The notes below the pieces were generated by a model, which saw nothing but the letters and a program-made list of their open reading frames with translations, ran no database searches and was not told the origin of the DNA. The position numbers and the translations under genes were made by a program. A DNA stretch of 64,000 nucleotides from Adiantum capillus-veneris (lineage: Eukaryota; Streptophyta; Polypodiopsida; Polypodiales; Pteridaceae). The stretch is taken from positions 126,173,018 to 126,237,017 of the forward strand of contig CM043968.1 in assembly GCA_014529385.2 (NCBI GenBank), written 5' to 3'. Positions 35,481 through 45,191 of this stretch are shown here, piece by piece. Every line of letters starts with the position of its first letter. Within the stretch, counting starts at the first letter, position 1.

Positions 35481-36266
35481 TCATGGATGGGGGCAATAAT
35501 ACATGCCGTGACCTACCTCTCCACAGTTGTAGCAAATGTACTCACGTGCTTGCCTTTGTCCTTCTTGTCTATTTCGTTCATTTCCTGGCTGGGGAGCCCT
35601 TACACCTTGAACCAGATTGATGGACAGGCTCTCTAGTTGATTGGTGATTTGTTGAAGTAATTCTTGTTGAGAGGACTCTTGGTCTGTTGCTCCTGTCCCT
35701 GCTACTACCCTTGTCGTAGGTTGAGCTAGCGGTGGAGGCTCCATTCCCCCTTGTAGTTGAGCTTGGAATTTTAACTTCCTATCCTTCTCCCTTGCATAAG
35801 TCACAGCTTTATCAAAGGTATCTGGGAATTTACCTTTTACCTTTTCTCGAAGGATGGGGTAAAGCCCTGCTAGGAAACAGTCCTTCTTTAGGCATTCTGG
35901 CGCCCTTTCTCCTTCACCTAGTGATGCACACCATTTCTCCCACAGGTTGGAAAACTTTCCTTCATAGCTTCTATAGTCATTGGGTGATGTTTGGAGTAGC
36001 TCTAAGAGCTGTCTCCATATCTCCTCTGGAGGCTCATGGCGGCGAAATTCTTCGATGAATGCCATCTTTAAGGACTCCCAGTCTCTTCTTTCTTTAGGTG
36101 CCAAAGTTTGATACCATAATTTTGCACCTTCCCTCAAGACCAAAGGAAAGGCCCTTAACTTAGTAGCTTCGTCATCCCTTCCCGATACCAGAAAGGCCAT
36201 TTCCAAATTATCCAAAAAGTCTGGAGCAACCTCCCCAGGCTTACCATAAAAATTAGGGAAGGCCAT
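35481..36266 (-). CDS. Tat-type gag with zinc knuckle
   Basis: First ATG at 36266 (MAFPNFYGKPGEV), with a TAA in frame a few codons upstream, so this start is well placed. 261 codons. Capsid blocks: FPLVLREGAKLWYQTL, WESLKMAFIEEFRR and LKKDCFLAGLYPILREKV; then a proline/glutamine linker and one CCHC knuckle CYNCGEVGHGMYYC at the end. It closes with TGA (35481-35483) two codons after the knuckle and the same frame runs on into pol. It would build the particle that packages element RNA. Confidence 0.93.
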   Translation of the reverse strand: MAFPNFYGKPGEVAPDFLDNLEMAFLVSGRDDEATKLRAFPLVLREGAKLWYQTLAPKERRDWESLKMAFIEEFRRHEPPEEIWRQLLELLQTSPNDYRSYEGKFSNLWEKWCASLGEGERAPECLKKDCFLAGLYPILREKVKGKFPDTFDKAVTYAREKDRKLKFQAQLQGGMEPPPLAQPTTRVVAGTGATDQESSQQELLQQITNQLESLSINLVQGVRAPQPGNERNRQEGQRQAREYICYNCGEVGHGMYYCPHP

Positions 36267-36523
36267 AAGTGAGAGAGTAAACAATTACACAAACAGTTCC
36301 AATTTATTTTAAAATAGAGTATGGTAATTACAATTTGGAGCTTTAGCACAACTTAGCTCAAAATAGGATGAAGATCGACACATCAAAGGAATGGTAATAG
36401 TCTAGTAAGGGTAGAATGACAGGATGAGGAGAGCGCAAGATTTCCCAAGTCTCTCGGCTCCAAACAACAGGGCTATTCTTTGCTGATAAAAGATTTTTCT
36501 ATCAATACAAATATTCACACGGA

Positions 36524-36699
36524 TATGACGCACAAAATGGAAAGGAAACATGCGGGGATCATCATTCTCATTATTGGCATCCATACTTACATACAAGAGC
36601 CTAGCTTAGTTATGACGCACAAAATGGAAAGGAAACATGCGGGGATCATCATTCTCATTATTGGCATCCATACTTACATACAAGAGCCTAGCTTAGTTG
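36524..36699. repeat. 88-bp perfect-looking tandem duplication
   Basis: Two copies starting atgacgcacaaaatggaaag at 36524 and 36612, identical by eye, between the extra 5' ORF and gag of the Tat-type element. The last codons of that ORF fall at the right edge of the second copy. Confidence 0.95.
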
Positions 36700-37656
36700 C
36701 ACCACCTTGGGACCAATGAGCCTGATCAGCCACAGAAGGTCAACACCTCGGATCACTTCGACTCTTCCTGATGCATTTGTGAAGACGTAAGGCGTGATGG
36801 CAACACTTTGTACAATGCTAAGCCTTTTAGCAAGCAACAATTGGATGCTATTACCATAATCAGCATGACGAATGAAAGTGACACCATTAATGTGCAGCAC
36901 ATCATCAACTAAGATAGTTTCCTTAGATTGAGATAACTTCTTGAAAATTAGCAGCAAAGGTAGGGCAGGGAGGCTTTTCGCCCGGTCTCCAAAGCACTTT
37001 GGACAATATCCAAAGTGATCTTCACGCGAACAGGAGGTTGGCTTGGGATTGGTGGTGTCTGGATTCAAAAAGTGCACTGGGAGCACTCGCAGACGGGCGG
37101 CAATCTTGTAGGCAAGCCTTCGCCTCTTTGCTTCAGGAGGATTTAGGGGTGAGAGTCGTGGTTGCAAGTTGGAGGTTGAAGTTGGTTGCTCACTAGCCTT
37201 TTTCTTGCCTGTAGTGGTCATGTAATCCCTTATTAATGAGATTAAGCCAAATGTTACCTTACGCTTGAGCACGCGCTGCGGCCTTGGGCCACTTAGGTGT
37301 AGAGGTGATCTTCCTCCTCTTAGTCGGCTCCTCACGAAAGAGAGGTTTGGTGATGCTTTCTCTTCCCTTAATGTGTGTCACAGTACCTTCGTGTATGTTG
37401 ATGTAGAATATTTCAAGCTCGTGTGCATTGGAGGTTTCTGGAGCACTCATAGGTTGAGAGGAGAGGTATATCAAGCTCTTCTTCTCACTCTCCTTCGTTG
37501 GCGACGATCACGAACAAGGCATGTAGAAGAACTTACTTCTTGAATTTCAATGACACTGCAACCTGGTAACAAGACCTCGATGAAAGCTTTTAAGGCCTCT
37601 AAAGCCTCCTCCTCTTCTGTTCTCCAATTTGCAAACTCCTCACGCCATTCATCCAT
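36688..37656 (-). pseudogene. Extra ORF upstream of gag in the Tat-type element (frameshifted)
   Basis: Three overlapping minus-strand frames join into one coding region of about 320 codons right after the primer-site region: MDEWREEFANWRTEEEEALE (37656-37471), then HELEIFYINIHEGTVTHIKG with FREEPTKRRKI (to 37259), then 37335-36688 with a basic part (PEAKRRRLAYKIAARLR), a Cys pair in HFGYCPKCFGD, and a folded-looking C-terminus (DDVLHINGVTFIRHADYG). No known enzyme motif. Extra ORFs before gag are known in the Ogre branch of Tat elements; whether this one is homologous is not shown. Two frame changes mark it as damaged in this copy. Confidence 0.75.
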
Positions 37657-37728
37657 GTTGTAGATTGCACATCTTCATTGCTTGTGGACTGAAGGTCTGT
37701 GTAGCCCTCCTCAGTGGGGGCACCAAAA
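37657..37728 (-). other. Candidate primer-binding region of the Tat-type element
   Basis: Directly inside the 5' LTR the element strand reads TTTGGTGCCCCCACTGAGG. TGGTGCC is the expected start of a tRNA primer complement, but I cannot assign the tRNA with confidence. Confidence 0.55.
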
Positions 37729-39274
37729 TGATAGCGGGAAAAAGAGCAGTGCAATCGGGTGGCCTCTGTACTCGTGCACACTCCACAAACCACGCCTCAT
37801 GCAAACAAGCAAAGAACAAAACAAAGGGGGCACCACCCTAAATTAAGAGGTTTAGGGGCCTCACACATAGTGCACATAGGCAAGTGAGACTTCTGGCATT
37901 ATGATGGCATCAAAACATATGGCAAAACACATAGAAACTAAGCTTAGGGACCTTATGTAGCATATATATACACAAGACATCAGCTTAACAATACAACGGC
38001 ATCTGATAATACATAACAAGGATATAGAGAAGCAAGCCAAGGATGGCATAATCCCTTGTCAAAAAAAAAAAACAATCAACCCAGCAAGTAGGTATGATCC
38101 TACTAGCAACACATCAATACCTTAGAGAATGATGGCGAGGATGGTGGCCATGGAGCATGAGAGAAGACTCCTTATTTAGGTTTTAGGGCTAGTAATGTAG
38201 CATACTAGAGGGAGAGAGAGAGAGAGAGAGAGGGAGAGAGAGTAGAGTTCCATCCATAGCTCCTCGTTGTGAGCAATGTCGTCATAGCTTCGTTGCTTGG
38301 TGAAGTGGGTGAAGTGTTGGTTTTGAGTGAGAGAAGGCCTCCTTATATAGGTTTCTGAGAGGGTTTAGGATTAGGGATAAACATGCTTAAATCCGCTGAT
38401 TGGGGTTACTTTTTGCTTAGGGTGGTCAACAGATTGAGGTCACCTGATATGTCACCATCAAGATATTCTCTAGAGTGATGTGAGAGGGGAGGGTGAATGC
38501 TGATTTTTCTGATTGTGACACATGGGGATAAGGCCTTGACCAGCATTTAAGAGCAGGTAAGGTGGCTGTTGAAACTGGAGGTTCTGCACATGTCAGGGGG
38601 GGACCTGCGGGGGGGAGGTGGCAGCTGGGTCCTCCTGAATATCAAATTCTCAAAAAATCCTCAACCATGGCTTCTTTTGACATGTGTTCTTTGAAAAAAT
38701 CAGCATGTCTCTTTTCAACTCAAAAGTCTTTATCCCTGTTGACTCACCTTTACCATAAGATTTTCCCCTTTTCTCCTCCTGTAACTGCATTGTTGATGCC
38801 CAATCACTGCTTCTAGTAACAGTGAACTGTTACCTACCAAATACTTATGGTGCAGTAAAAAATATTTACCATGGGTAAAAAAAGTTACTGTAGGTAAAAA
38901 GTGATTTGTATTTACCATGTAGGTGAAAAATATTTACTGCAGGTAAAAAATATTTACTGTGGTAAAAAATATTTATTGTCGGTAAAAAAGTGAAAACGGA
39001 GTATGCTGTGCTGTGAGTCCACACGAACATCCTCGTGTAAATTTCACTAGAAATTCACACCTAGAATGGGCTATTCTGTAAGATATAGGTTGTAGGCATG
39101 CATAAGAGCTCGTTCCCACGTATCTTCTATTCAATGCACTTTTTACTCTTTGGTGCTTGTGAAGTAGATTTTTCTTCTCTTTCGAGATCCCTTTGACTAG
39201 AGCATCCTCATCTCCCCAACAACTGACTGTGCCTTTATTGCATCTTCAGAAGGGGTCCTAAAAACCATCCATCA
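37729..39274 (-). repeat. 5' LTR of the Tat-type element
   Basis: 1546 bp. Same sequence as 29246-30738 with a longer GA tract (38211-38232) and an 18-bp insertion near 38441. TATA-like ccttatatagg at 38341-38351; the GA tract lies about 110 bp downstream of it on the element strand, where it reads (CT)n in the leader. Confidence 0.96.
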
Positions 39275-39279
39275 GTATG

Positions 39280-41724
39280 TGTATGGCATGTATAAGGATG
39301 TGCATGGTCATGGGTATGGATGGGCATGTAACCCCATCATGTATGGCCATGGGTCATATGTATAGGTAGCCTTGTGCCAAGTGTTGGGTCAAGTATGGGA
39401 ATGTGGCATGGAGGCTAAGTATGGACTAGAGAGGTGTATCACTTAATTTAGGTAAAAGGGGACACCTCTAGTGGTTAGTGAGAGGCTTGTGAAACCTCTA
39501 CTTCTTTTTTTAGCAAGAGGGGGCAAGCTAGGGAGGTATGGGCATGCCTTGGCCATCAAGCAACCCCCATAAGCCTATATAAGGAGCATTCCCACCGAGT
39601 TTTACACACAATTCCCAAGACAAAGCAAGGAATGTTGCTGCCAGAGAAATCTTTAGTGAAGCCTTTCTACATCACATAGCACACAAAAGAGGTCTTGATT
39701 AAGGGTAATTTATTTATATTTATGTTAATCCTATTGCTCCATAGCCTCTTTTCTCTAGAGGATTCCTATGCCGAGCTTAATTATGCTAGCTGGCTACCGC
39801 ACTAAATAATTATATTCTCTATTATATGTGGGGTATTGTCAATGGTTTCCATTCATTGATTGTATTCCATTGTTGGGTTAAGGAGCACCTTGCTTCTTAA
39901 AGATAGTTAATTTTCCTTTAATTAAGCATGAGTTTATGCATATAATCATCATTGCCAGTTATGCATGTTGTGCATAGTTATGTGTAAAGCTCTTCACCTA
40001 TGATTCTCTAAGATATGGTGAGACTTTTTGTGCACACAAATTGAGGATTAACCAAGGAATTAAACCCTTGATTTGCCCATGAAATTAGGACATAATTATG
40101 AGACTTCTTGCATTAAAAAAAAAAAGATGTACAAGTAGGGTATTGTGTTGCTTTAGCAAATTGTGTATGAACCATCTATTATATTGGGTATTTTCATGGT
40201 TATACTCTACCATTGTATGTTATAATGATTCATTTAATTAGTGCAGTAATCTTGATCTCATGTTGCATACGAAGGAAGTTTTGGTTATGATAATCTTAGG
40301 ATGAGGTATGAGTTATTAAGACATAATCATCTCGTGACATTCTTGAGTTAGCTTGCATACTTGCAGTATGAAGGCTTGTCATTTAATCTAGCATTATGTG
40401 TAAGAATAAGGTTATTCCTTGTCAAGTTTTGTCATTGGTTGTTGTGGGAATTATGCCTAGTCTCTTCTTTCTCCGAAAGAACTAATCCTAGTAGTGAGAT
40501 ATGGCCCCCAAGAGAACCCGGTTTGGTGGTGCTAACGATTGCGAGGCGGGAACTAGCAACATGGTGAACAACGGTAAAGCACCGATGAGAGAAGAAAACC
40601 CGGCCATATCACGAGGCATCGAGGAGGAAACTCTTGAGGTTGGATGAATTTAATTTTTGTACTTTACATAAACATTGCATTACGATAACTTAGGAATGTT
40701 TAAATTCCCCAAACTATGTTGGAAATCCAACTGAGACAATGGCATTAGTGTCTTTTAAAGATTTTATTTAAATTTAAGTTGAAGTACATAGGAAAGAAAT
40801 GCTTTATGAAGATTGCTTGGAAGTAGGAAAGAATGGTTGGTAGGAAAAACTATCTCATGTAAGTTTCATTCATTATTCCAATGTTAATTTAGTCCGAACC
40901 CGCTACTGATCATAGGGTGGTAGCTCGCGAAGTTATTGCAGGAGCTAAATCCACGACTTGCTTTCTATGTGGTGGATATGTCTATGGCTTGCTTTCTATG
41001 CAGTGGATACATGATTTTTACCCGGAGAGTTACTCCATGAATTGGATGGAATCATGGATTGGTTGTATGGGCGGCCAATTGACAACGGGTGGAGTTAACA
41101 CTCGCTTGAGGTCCTCACGACTCTAGAACATTGGAATTTTTGATGAAATATTGTTTGTTGAGTATTTTTCCTAGGAAAGATATGTTTTGGTGCCGATTTG
41201 ACAATGTTTGAAGGGCTGTCTTAACGAACTTGTGTCAAGGAAATATAAAAAAGAACCATGAGTGTTGAACAACAATGTGTTAGTAATTAGGCCACACAAG
41301 ACTCTGTGTGAGTGCGGGGTGGAAAGTGGGGGCTTGGCTCAGGTTGCCAAAGCCTATGAGACGGGTGGTCCTGATTAATCGGGAACTCTCTGCCCTGCGC
41401 AATAGAGAACATCATTAGATAGCTCATTACGCCAGAGCGGAAGCAACTCAGTGTACGTGCCTCTGAAAATTATGGGGAAAAAGGCACTGAGGTTACTTCT
41501 CCTTCTGGAAGATGAGAATAGGACCGATAGTACAAAATTACGTTTCCTTTGCGGGATGGAGCTAGACTCCTTTTCACTAGTGGCTTGGACTCAATTCACT
41601 AAGTGATGAGAGACCATCCATTGGTCTCCTTTTTAGCCAATTTTTTGTTTGCTTTCGCATAGGATCTAGCGACCGTCATGTGTCCTCTAGTTCCGTCTAG
41701 GTGAGACGGGGAAGGGACCTCACA
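39280..41724 (+). repeat. 5' LTR of gypsy element B, second part
   Basis: Resumes after the GTATG duplication and ends in gggacctcaca 2 bp before a perfect primer site. A TATA box ctatataagg lies at 39575-39584. Together with 28842-29245 the LTR would be about 2.85 kb, long for a chromovirus, so a further nested piece inside it is possible. A short ATG frame sits at 40501-40647. Confidence 0.7.
40501..40647 (+). CDS. Short ATG frame (48 codons), gag-like N-terminus
   Basis: MAPKRTRFGGANDCEAGTS and further hydrophilic sequence to TGA at 40645. The M-A-P-K/R-R start resembles gypsy gag N-termini, yet it lies about 1.2 kb upstream of the primer site, inside the presumed LTR. It may be a spliced leader exon, a fragment of another element, or chance. 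Confidence 0.3.
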   Translation: MAPKRTRFGGANDCEAGTSNMVNNGKAPMREENPAISRGIEEETLEVG

Positions 41725-41726
41725 GC

Positions 41727-41739
41727 TGGTATCAGAGCC
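41727..41739 (+). other. Primer-binding site of gypsy element B
   Basis: TGGTATCAGAGCC, full match to the initiator-Met tRNA type, 2 bp after the LTR end at 41724. Confidence 0.92.
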
Positions 41740-41843
41740 TAGGTTAGTTTGAAAAAAAAATCCGTACTGTCTGAAAATTTTAAAAACAAGAAAAATTGAT
41801 TAGCTAATCCAAGGCTTATGCGTCGATATTTTAGGAAGATCCT

Positions 41844-42314
41844 GTGGTTGAATATCGCAAGTTCAAAGGCTTCGAGCTTATTTATGAGAGAGCTTGTCGT
41901 TCTCCAAACTATCTTTTCCGACGGAGCGTGATGGAGCTACTGATGAAGGCTCACACTCCTCATTCAACTCGAATAGACAAAGGCTGGGAGCTCGAATGGA
42001 GCAATGAAGGCGAGACTTATTACATCAATTCTTGGAAGTTGGGATGTCTTACCACGGATTTAAAGAAACTACGCTGGGTTGAGGAACTAAGAGTGGTTCA
42101 GTTGTACTACTTCTTGGGTAGAAACTCGACTATCATTGTTCCCACTTATCTAGGAGGCACGGGGAAACCCCTAAATGTATGGGTATGGGATAAAGTGGTG
42201 GAGATAATTCCATATCGAAGGATCAGAACTTTTTCTCAGAATACCCCTAAGAATTTGGATCTTGTAATTTACTTTCCGATTTTCAACGAGTATAAGAACT
42301 ATTATACCAATTAG
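41844..42314 (+). CDS. Unrecognised ORF in the leader of gypsy element B
   Basis: Open from just after a TAG at 41832 to a TAG at 42312-42314. The first ATG in frame gives MELLMKAHTPHS; the frame before it (VEYRKFKGFELIYERACRSP) also looks coding. About 156 codons, tryptophan- and tyrosine-rich with many aromatic residues (KGWELEWSNEGETYYINSW), quite unlike gag. It lies between primer site and gag, where chromoviruses usually have only a short leader. No family recognised. It could be a captured host fragment or an extra element protein. Confidence 0.45.
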   Translation: MVEYRKFKGFELIYERACRSPNYLFRRSVMELLMKAHTPHSTRIDKGWELEWSNEGETYYINSWKLGCLTTDLKKLRWVEELRVVQLYYFLGRNSTIIVPTYLGGTGKPLNVWVWDKVVEIIPYRRIRTFSQNTPKNLDLVIYFPIFNEYKNYYTN

Positions 42315-42586
42315 TTAGAAGATTGTAGAATGTGACTACAAACACCCATCATTTGTATCACCATATTCCAAGTCAGCCAGCTATGCGGATTCTTTAGATG
42401 TCGCAAAAATTTACAATAGGTTAGGATGAGATACCCTAAGCCTCTTTTGTAAGGCTATCCTTGTAAATATTCAGTTTATGAATAAAGAATCAAGTCTTTT
42501 GAATTAAGTATCTTGATCTTGTGTCTATTCTGAAGTTAAATCTTAGCCTTGTGATAAGTCTTTAAATTTGTCAGTCTACCGATCTT

Positions 42587-43438
42587 ATGAAATCATATAG
42601 GTACCTGCTTTTGCTCTTTATACCGCGGTTCAGGAGAAAAGAACTTCTTCTCAAGCAAGCGCAACCTCCCAACTTCAAAGGTGAAGGGGTTAACGTCGAA
42701 CGAGATGCAGAGGTGTTGATCGAAGCCATGGAGGATTATTTTGAAGTTGCGAGAACTCATCCACAGAATCAAACTATGCTCGCCATGTACCGATTTATCG
42801 GAGATGCCAAAATATGGTGGGAACAACATTGCCGAGACTCCGACATTGTTGGATCTTCTCAGTCATTGGAAGAGATTAAAACTGCAGTGATTGAACGCTA
42901 CTTACCGCCAGCTTATAGGGTCATCAAAATGAACAAGTTTTTCTCACTCAAGCAACTATCCTTGACTGTAGAGGGATACTACTCCAAGTTCGTGACTTTG
43001 AAGAGTTATGCACCCAAGATGACCTTGGAACAACAAGTGGCCAGGTTCTGCCAAGGCCTCATTGAACCATTGAACAGTAGATTGGAAGCTCTTAGACCAA
43101 TAACATTGCAAGATGCTTTGTTAAGAGCCACACCATTAGCTGTGGAAATCATGAAAGTTGCTCAGGGGAGAAGAAATTACCTAGAGAAGAGGGCCAGACC
43201 AAATAACTGGGATAACAGACCGACAAACCTTGCTTATCAGGATTGTCCTGTGGTAGCTACTTCAACCGCTACTGAATTTCCCAATGTACGATGTTATGAC
43301 AGCCAAGAGTATGACCATTACAGGAACAAATGTCCCAAGAAGACTCGTGCATCCGGTGCAAACGCAATACCTCTCAATGCCAACGGAAGAGGTCAACCAA
43401 ACAACCGTGGAGGACGAGGAAGAGGAGGCAAAGGATGA
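42587..43438 (+). CDS. Gypsy element B gag
   Basis: Retrotransposon gag. Coding similarity is clear from about PPNFKGEGVNVERDAEVL (residue 28 on) through AKIWWEQHC, YFEVARTHPQN and VARFCQGLIEPLNSRLEAL to a basic C-terminus (RGGRGRGGKG). The zinc knuckle reads CYDSQEYDHYRNKC: the second Cys is replaced by Ser, so metal binding is probably lost. The first about 25 residues are hydrophobic and may be read out of the ancestral frame. Uninterrupted for 283 codons. Confidence 0.85.
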   Translation: MKSYRYLLLLFIPRFRRKELLLKQAQPPNFKGEGVNVERDAEVLIEAMEDYFEVARTHPQNQTMLAMYRFIGDAKIWWEQHCRDSDIVGSSQSLEEIKTAVIERYLPPAYRVIKMNKFFSLKQLSLTVEGYYSKFVTLKSYAPKMTLEQQVARFCQGLIEPLNSRLEALRPITLQDALLRATPLAVEIMKVAQGRRNYLEKRARPNNWDNRPTNLAYQDCPVVATSTATEFPNVRCYDSQEYDHYRNKCPKKTRASGANAIPLNANGRGQPNNRGGRGRGGKG

Positions 43439-43589
43439 GGATGTGGTGCAGTTTCTAGGTTGGACAACCAACTGTAGGTGATGAAGCAGATGAAAGGGCA
43501 GTGCTTCATGCTGCCATAGATAATCCCGGTGCTCGTCAGCAGTTCGTCGTAATTCAAGCTCCTGGAATCGTCAAGGTGATAAAGTTGAA

Positions 43590-44340
43590 TTCCTCATAGA
43601 CTGTGGAAGTACGCATTCATTTCTATCTCCTAGATGCATGAGAAAGTTAAAGCTAAACCAATATCCTGCAAATAGACTAGTAGTAGAACTAGCTAATGGG
43701 AAGGAAGTATTATCTCAACATTCCGCAGGCTTGATAGATTTTGAATTAGGGGGTTATGCTACTTCTATGCAGTTCCGTACTTTACCTTTAGCAATTTATG
43801 ACGAAATTTTAGGAATGGACTGGTTGAAAAAGAACCAAGCCCACATTCATTGTGCTCATGGAAACTTTACGTTCACAGATAACCTTGGGAATGAAGTTCT
43901 AGTTCAAGGGAAAAATGGGATACCCAAGGCTCATTTAGTTAAAGCAAATAGACTTCTAAAGGGACTTAAGAAGGGACAACAGATTTACGTTGTGAAGCTT
44001 AACAAGGTGGGTCAATCAGATTCAAACTTTCACCCAGAATGGTTGAAGGAATATGCCGATGTTTTCCCAGAAGACTTCCAATCTGCCACCGTATCGTGAA
44101 GTAGACCATGAGATAGAAACTATACTAGGATGTGAACCTGTTTCTAAGAGACCATACAAAATGTCGTTACCCGAAGCTATAGAACTTAAAGAACAGCTTA
44201 GGAAACTGATTGAGCAAGGGTTCATTAGACCTAGTACTTCTCCTTGGGGTGCACCAGTTCTTTTTCAAAATAAGAAGGATGGATCTTTACGGCTATGCAT
44301 AGATTATCGTGGACTTAACCAAGTGATTGTCAAGAACAAG
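43590..44340 (+). pseudogene. Gypsy element B protease and RT N-terminus
   Basis: Protease: FLIDCGSTHSFLSP near 43590-43630 (D-C-G-S in place of D-S/T-G-S), DEILGMDWLKKN near 43800, open to 44099. A one-base frameshift near 44085 leads to the RT fingers: [42 protein letters not shown] and [12 protein letters not shown] stops being recognisable after VIVKNK at about 44342. A frameshift also lies between gag and protease. Confidence 0.9.
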
Positions 44341-44354
44341 TTGTTATTCCTACT

Positions 44355-44528
44355 CAAGGCGTTCTCGAGCTACAACCTGATTACATCATTGAGACGCGGG
44401 AAAGAAAACTAAGGAATAGGAACATTATTGAACATCTAGTTAAGTGGAAGGATTTTCCAGAAGAAGACGCAACGTGGGAAGGTCAACTAACACTTCAGAA
44501 GGATTACCTAGACTTACCCTTGAAATGA
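44355..44528 (+). pseudogene. Chromodomain of gypsy element B, joined directly to RT by deletion
   Basis: In the frame starting 44355: [16 protein letters not shown], then LVKWKDFPEEDATWE, ending DLPLK before TGA (44526-44528). This is the C-terminal chromodomain that follows integrase in chromoviruses (typical I-L-x-x-R-E-R...V-K-W-x-G...E-D-A-T-W-E). It starts only 13 bp after the RT fingers end, so YxDD, RNase H and integrase were removed in one deletion. It identifies the element as a chromovirus. Confidence 0.9.
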
Positions 44529-44559
44529 GGGCATCTCAATTCTTTCACGTTGGGTAGAA

Positions 44560-44705
44560 TGTAAGGTCTCCACCTGCCCTAGAAGAGGGATACCTATGTA
44601 AAATTTTAAGTCTAAATATCAGTTTGACAAAAGATGCTATTTTTAGTAGGTTTCAATGATCAGATGTCATTTTTTAGTTGTGATCCTTGTAGAACTTTTT
44701 AATCT
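44560..44705 (+). repeat. 3' LTR start of gypsy element B (truncated)
   Basis: TGTAAGGTCTCCACCTGCCC and the next about 140 bp match 28842-28985 with few changes, then similarity ends abruptly. The rest of the LTR is missing. Confidence 0.85.
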
Positions 44706-45166
44706 GAGTTTTTGCATCTCTTGAAATTTTTACCTCAATGTGTCCTTGAGGGTACCCACTGGTTCATACAACTTTTAAGCATACTCTCCAAAATGATTCT
44801 TTTGAAGAGACCAATGTTCTGAAATCCACCTCGGATCCTACTTACCCTACTCCTATGTTCTCATGCAATGGGGTTGTGGAAAGTATTCACAAACACTCGT
44901 TTTCTTGTTTTTAATGGTTTTTTGAGCATTGATTTTAAGACTTGTCTTGTCTATCAACCATTCTCAAAATCCCAATCTAGTTCTACAATCCTACAATCCT
45001 AAAGGCATCAGCAAGTACAACTTACCTCCAAGCTACCTCTACACAGCAAAAGACGACAATTTTAAGCTACGCGGTTTTAAAAAGAAAGTTTTCACTCTAG
45101 GAGATCCTAGAGGAAGTTAAAGGATAACTTCACAAGACGCTCGTGTTTTTCCCTAGTTTAGGTCTC
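44706..45166. other. No gene recognised
   Basis: Stretch between the broken 3' LTR of element B and the tRNA-Asp-type primer site. If it belongs to the minus-strand element starting at 45192 it would be its leader. No protein motif is seen. Confidence 0.4.
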
Positions 45167-45189
45167 TTCGATCCCCGGCAATGGCGCCA
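45167..45189 (-). other. Primer-binding site, tRNA-Asp type
   Basis: Minus strand TGGCGCCATTGCCGGGGATC continuing GAA: complementary to the 3' end of tRNA-Asp with a single change. This primer is typical of Tat/Athila-type Ty3-gypsy elements. It sits 2 bp inside an LTR end (TG at 45192). Confidence 0.88.
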
Positions 45190-45191
45190 AA

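Larger units (their letters stand above)
29246..39274 (-). mobile_element. Nearly intact 10-kb Ty3-gypsy element, dual RNase H (Tat type), minus strand
   Basis: LTRs 29246-30738 and 37729-39274, both TGAT...ATCA on the element strand, with a 5-bp target duplication GTATG (29241-29245 and 39275-39279). Internal order on the minus strand: primer-site region, an extra 5' ORF (frameshifted), gag, protease, RT, RNase H, second RNase H, integrase. Only a few stops interrupt gag-pol, and the two LTRs differ by about twenty substitutions and a few short indels by eye, so insertion is fairly recent. It split the 5' LTR of gypsy element B. Confidence 0.96.

Noticed and set aside
37729-39274. Possible miniature element made by the AAAAATATTTAC-like array inside the Tat LTR
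   Set aside because: The array is present at the same place in both LTRs, so it is part of the LTR itself.
45167-45189. tRNA-Asp gene
   Set aside because: Only the 3' end complement is present, and it sits 2 bp from an LTR end; it is a primer-binding site.
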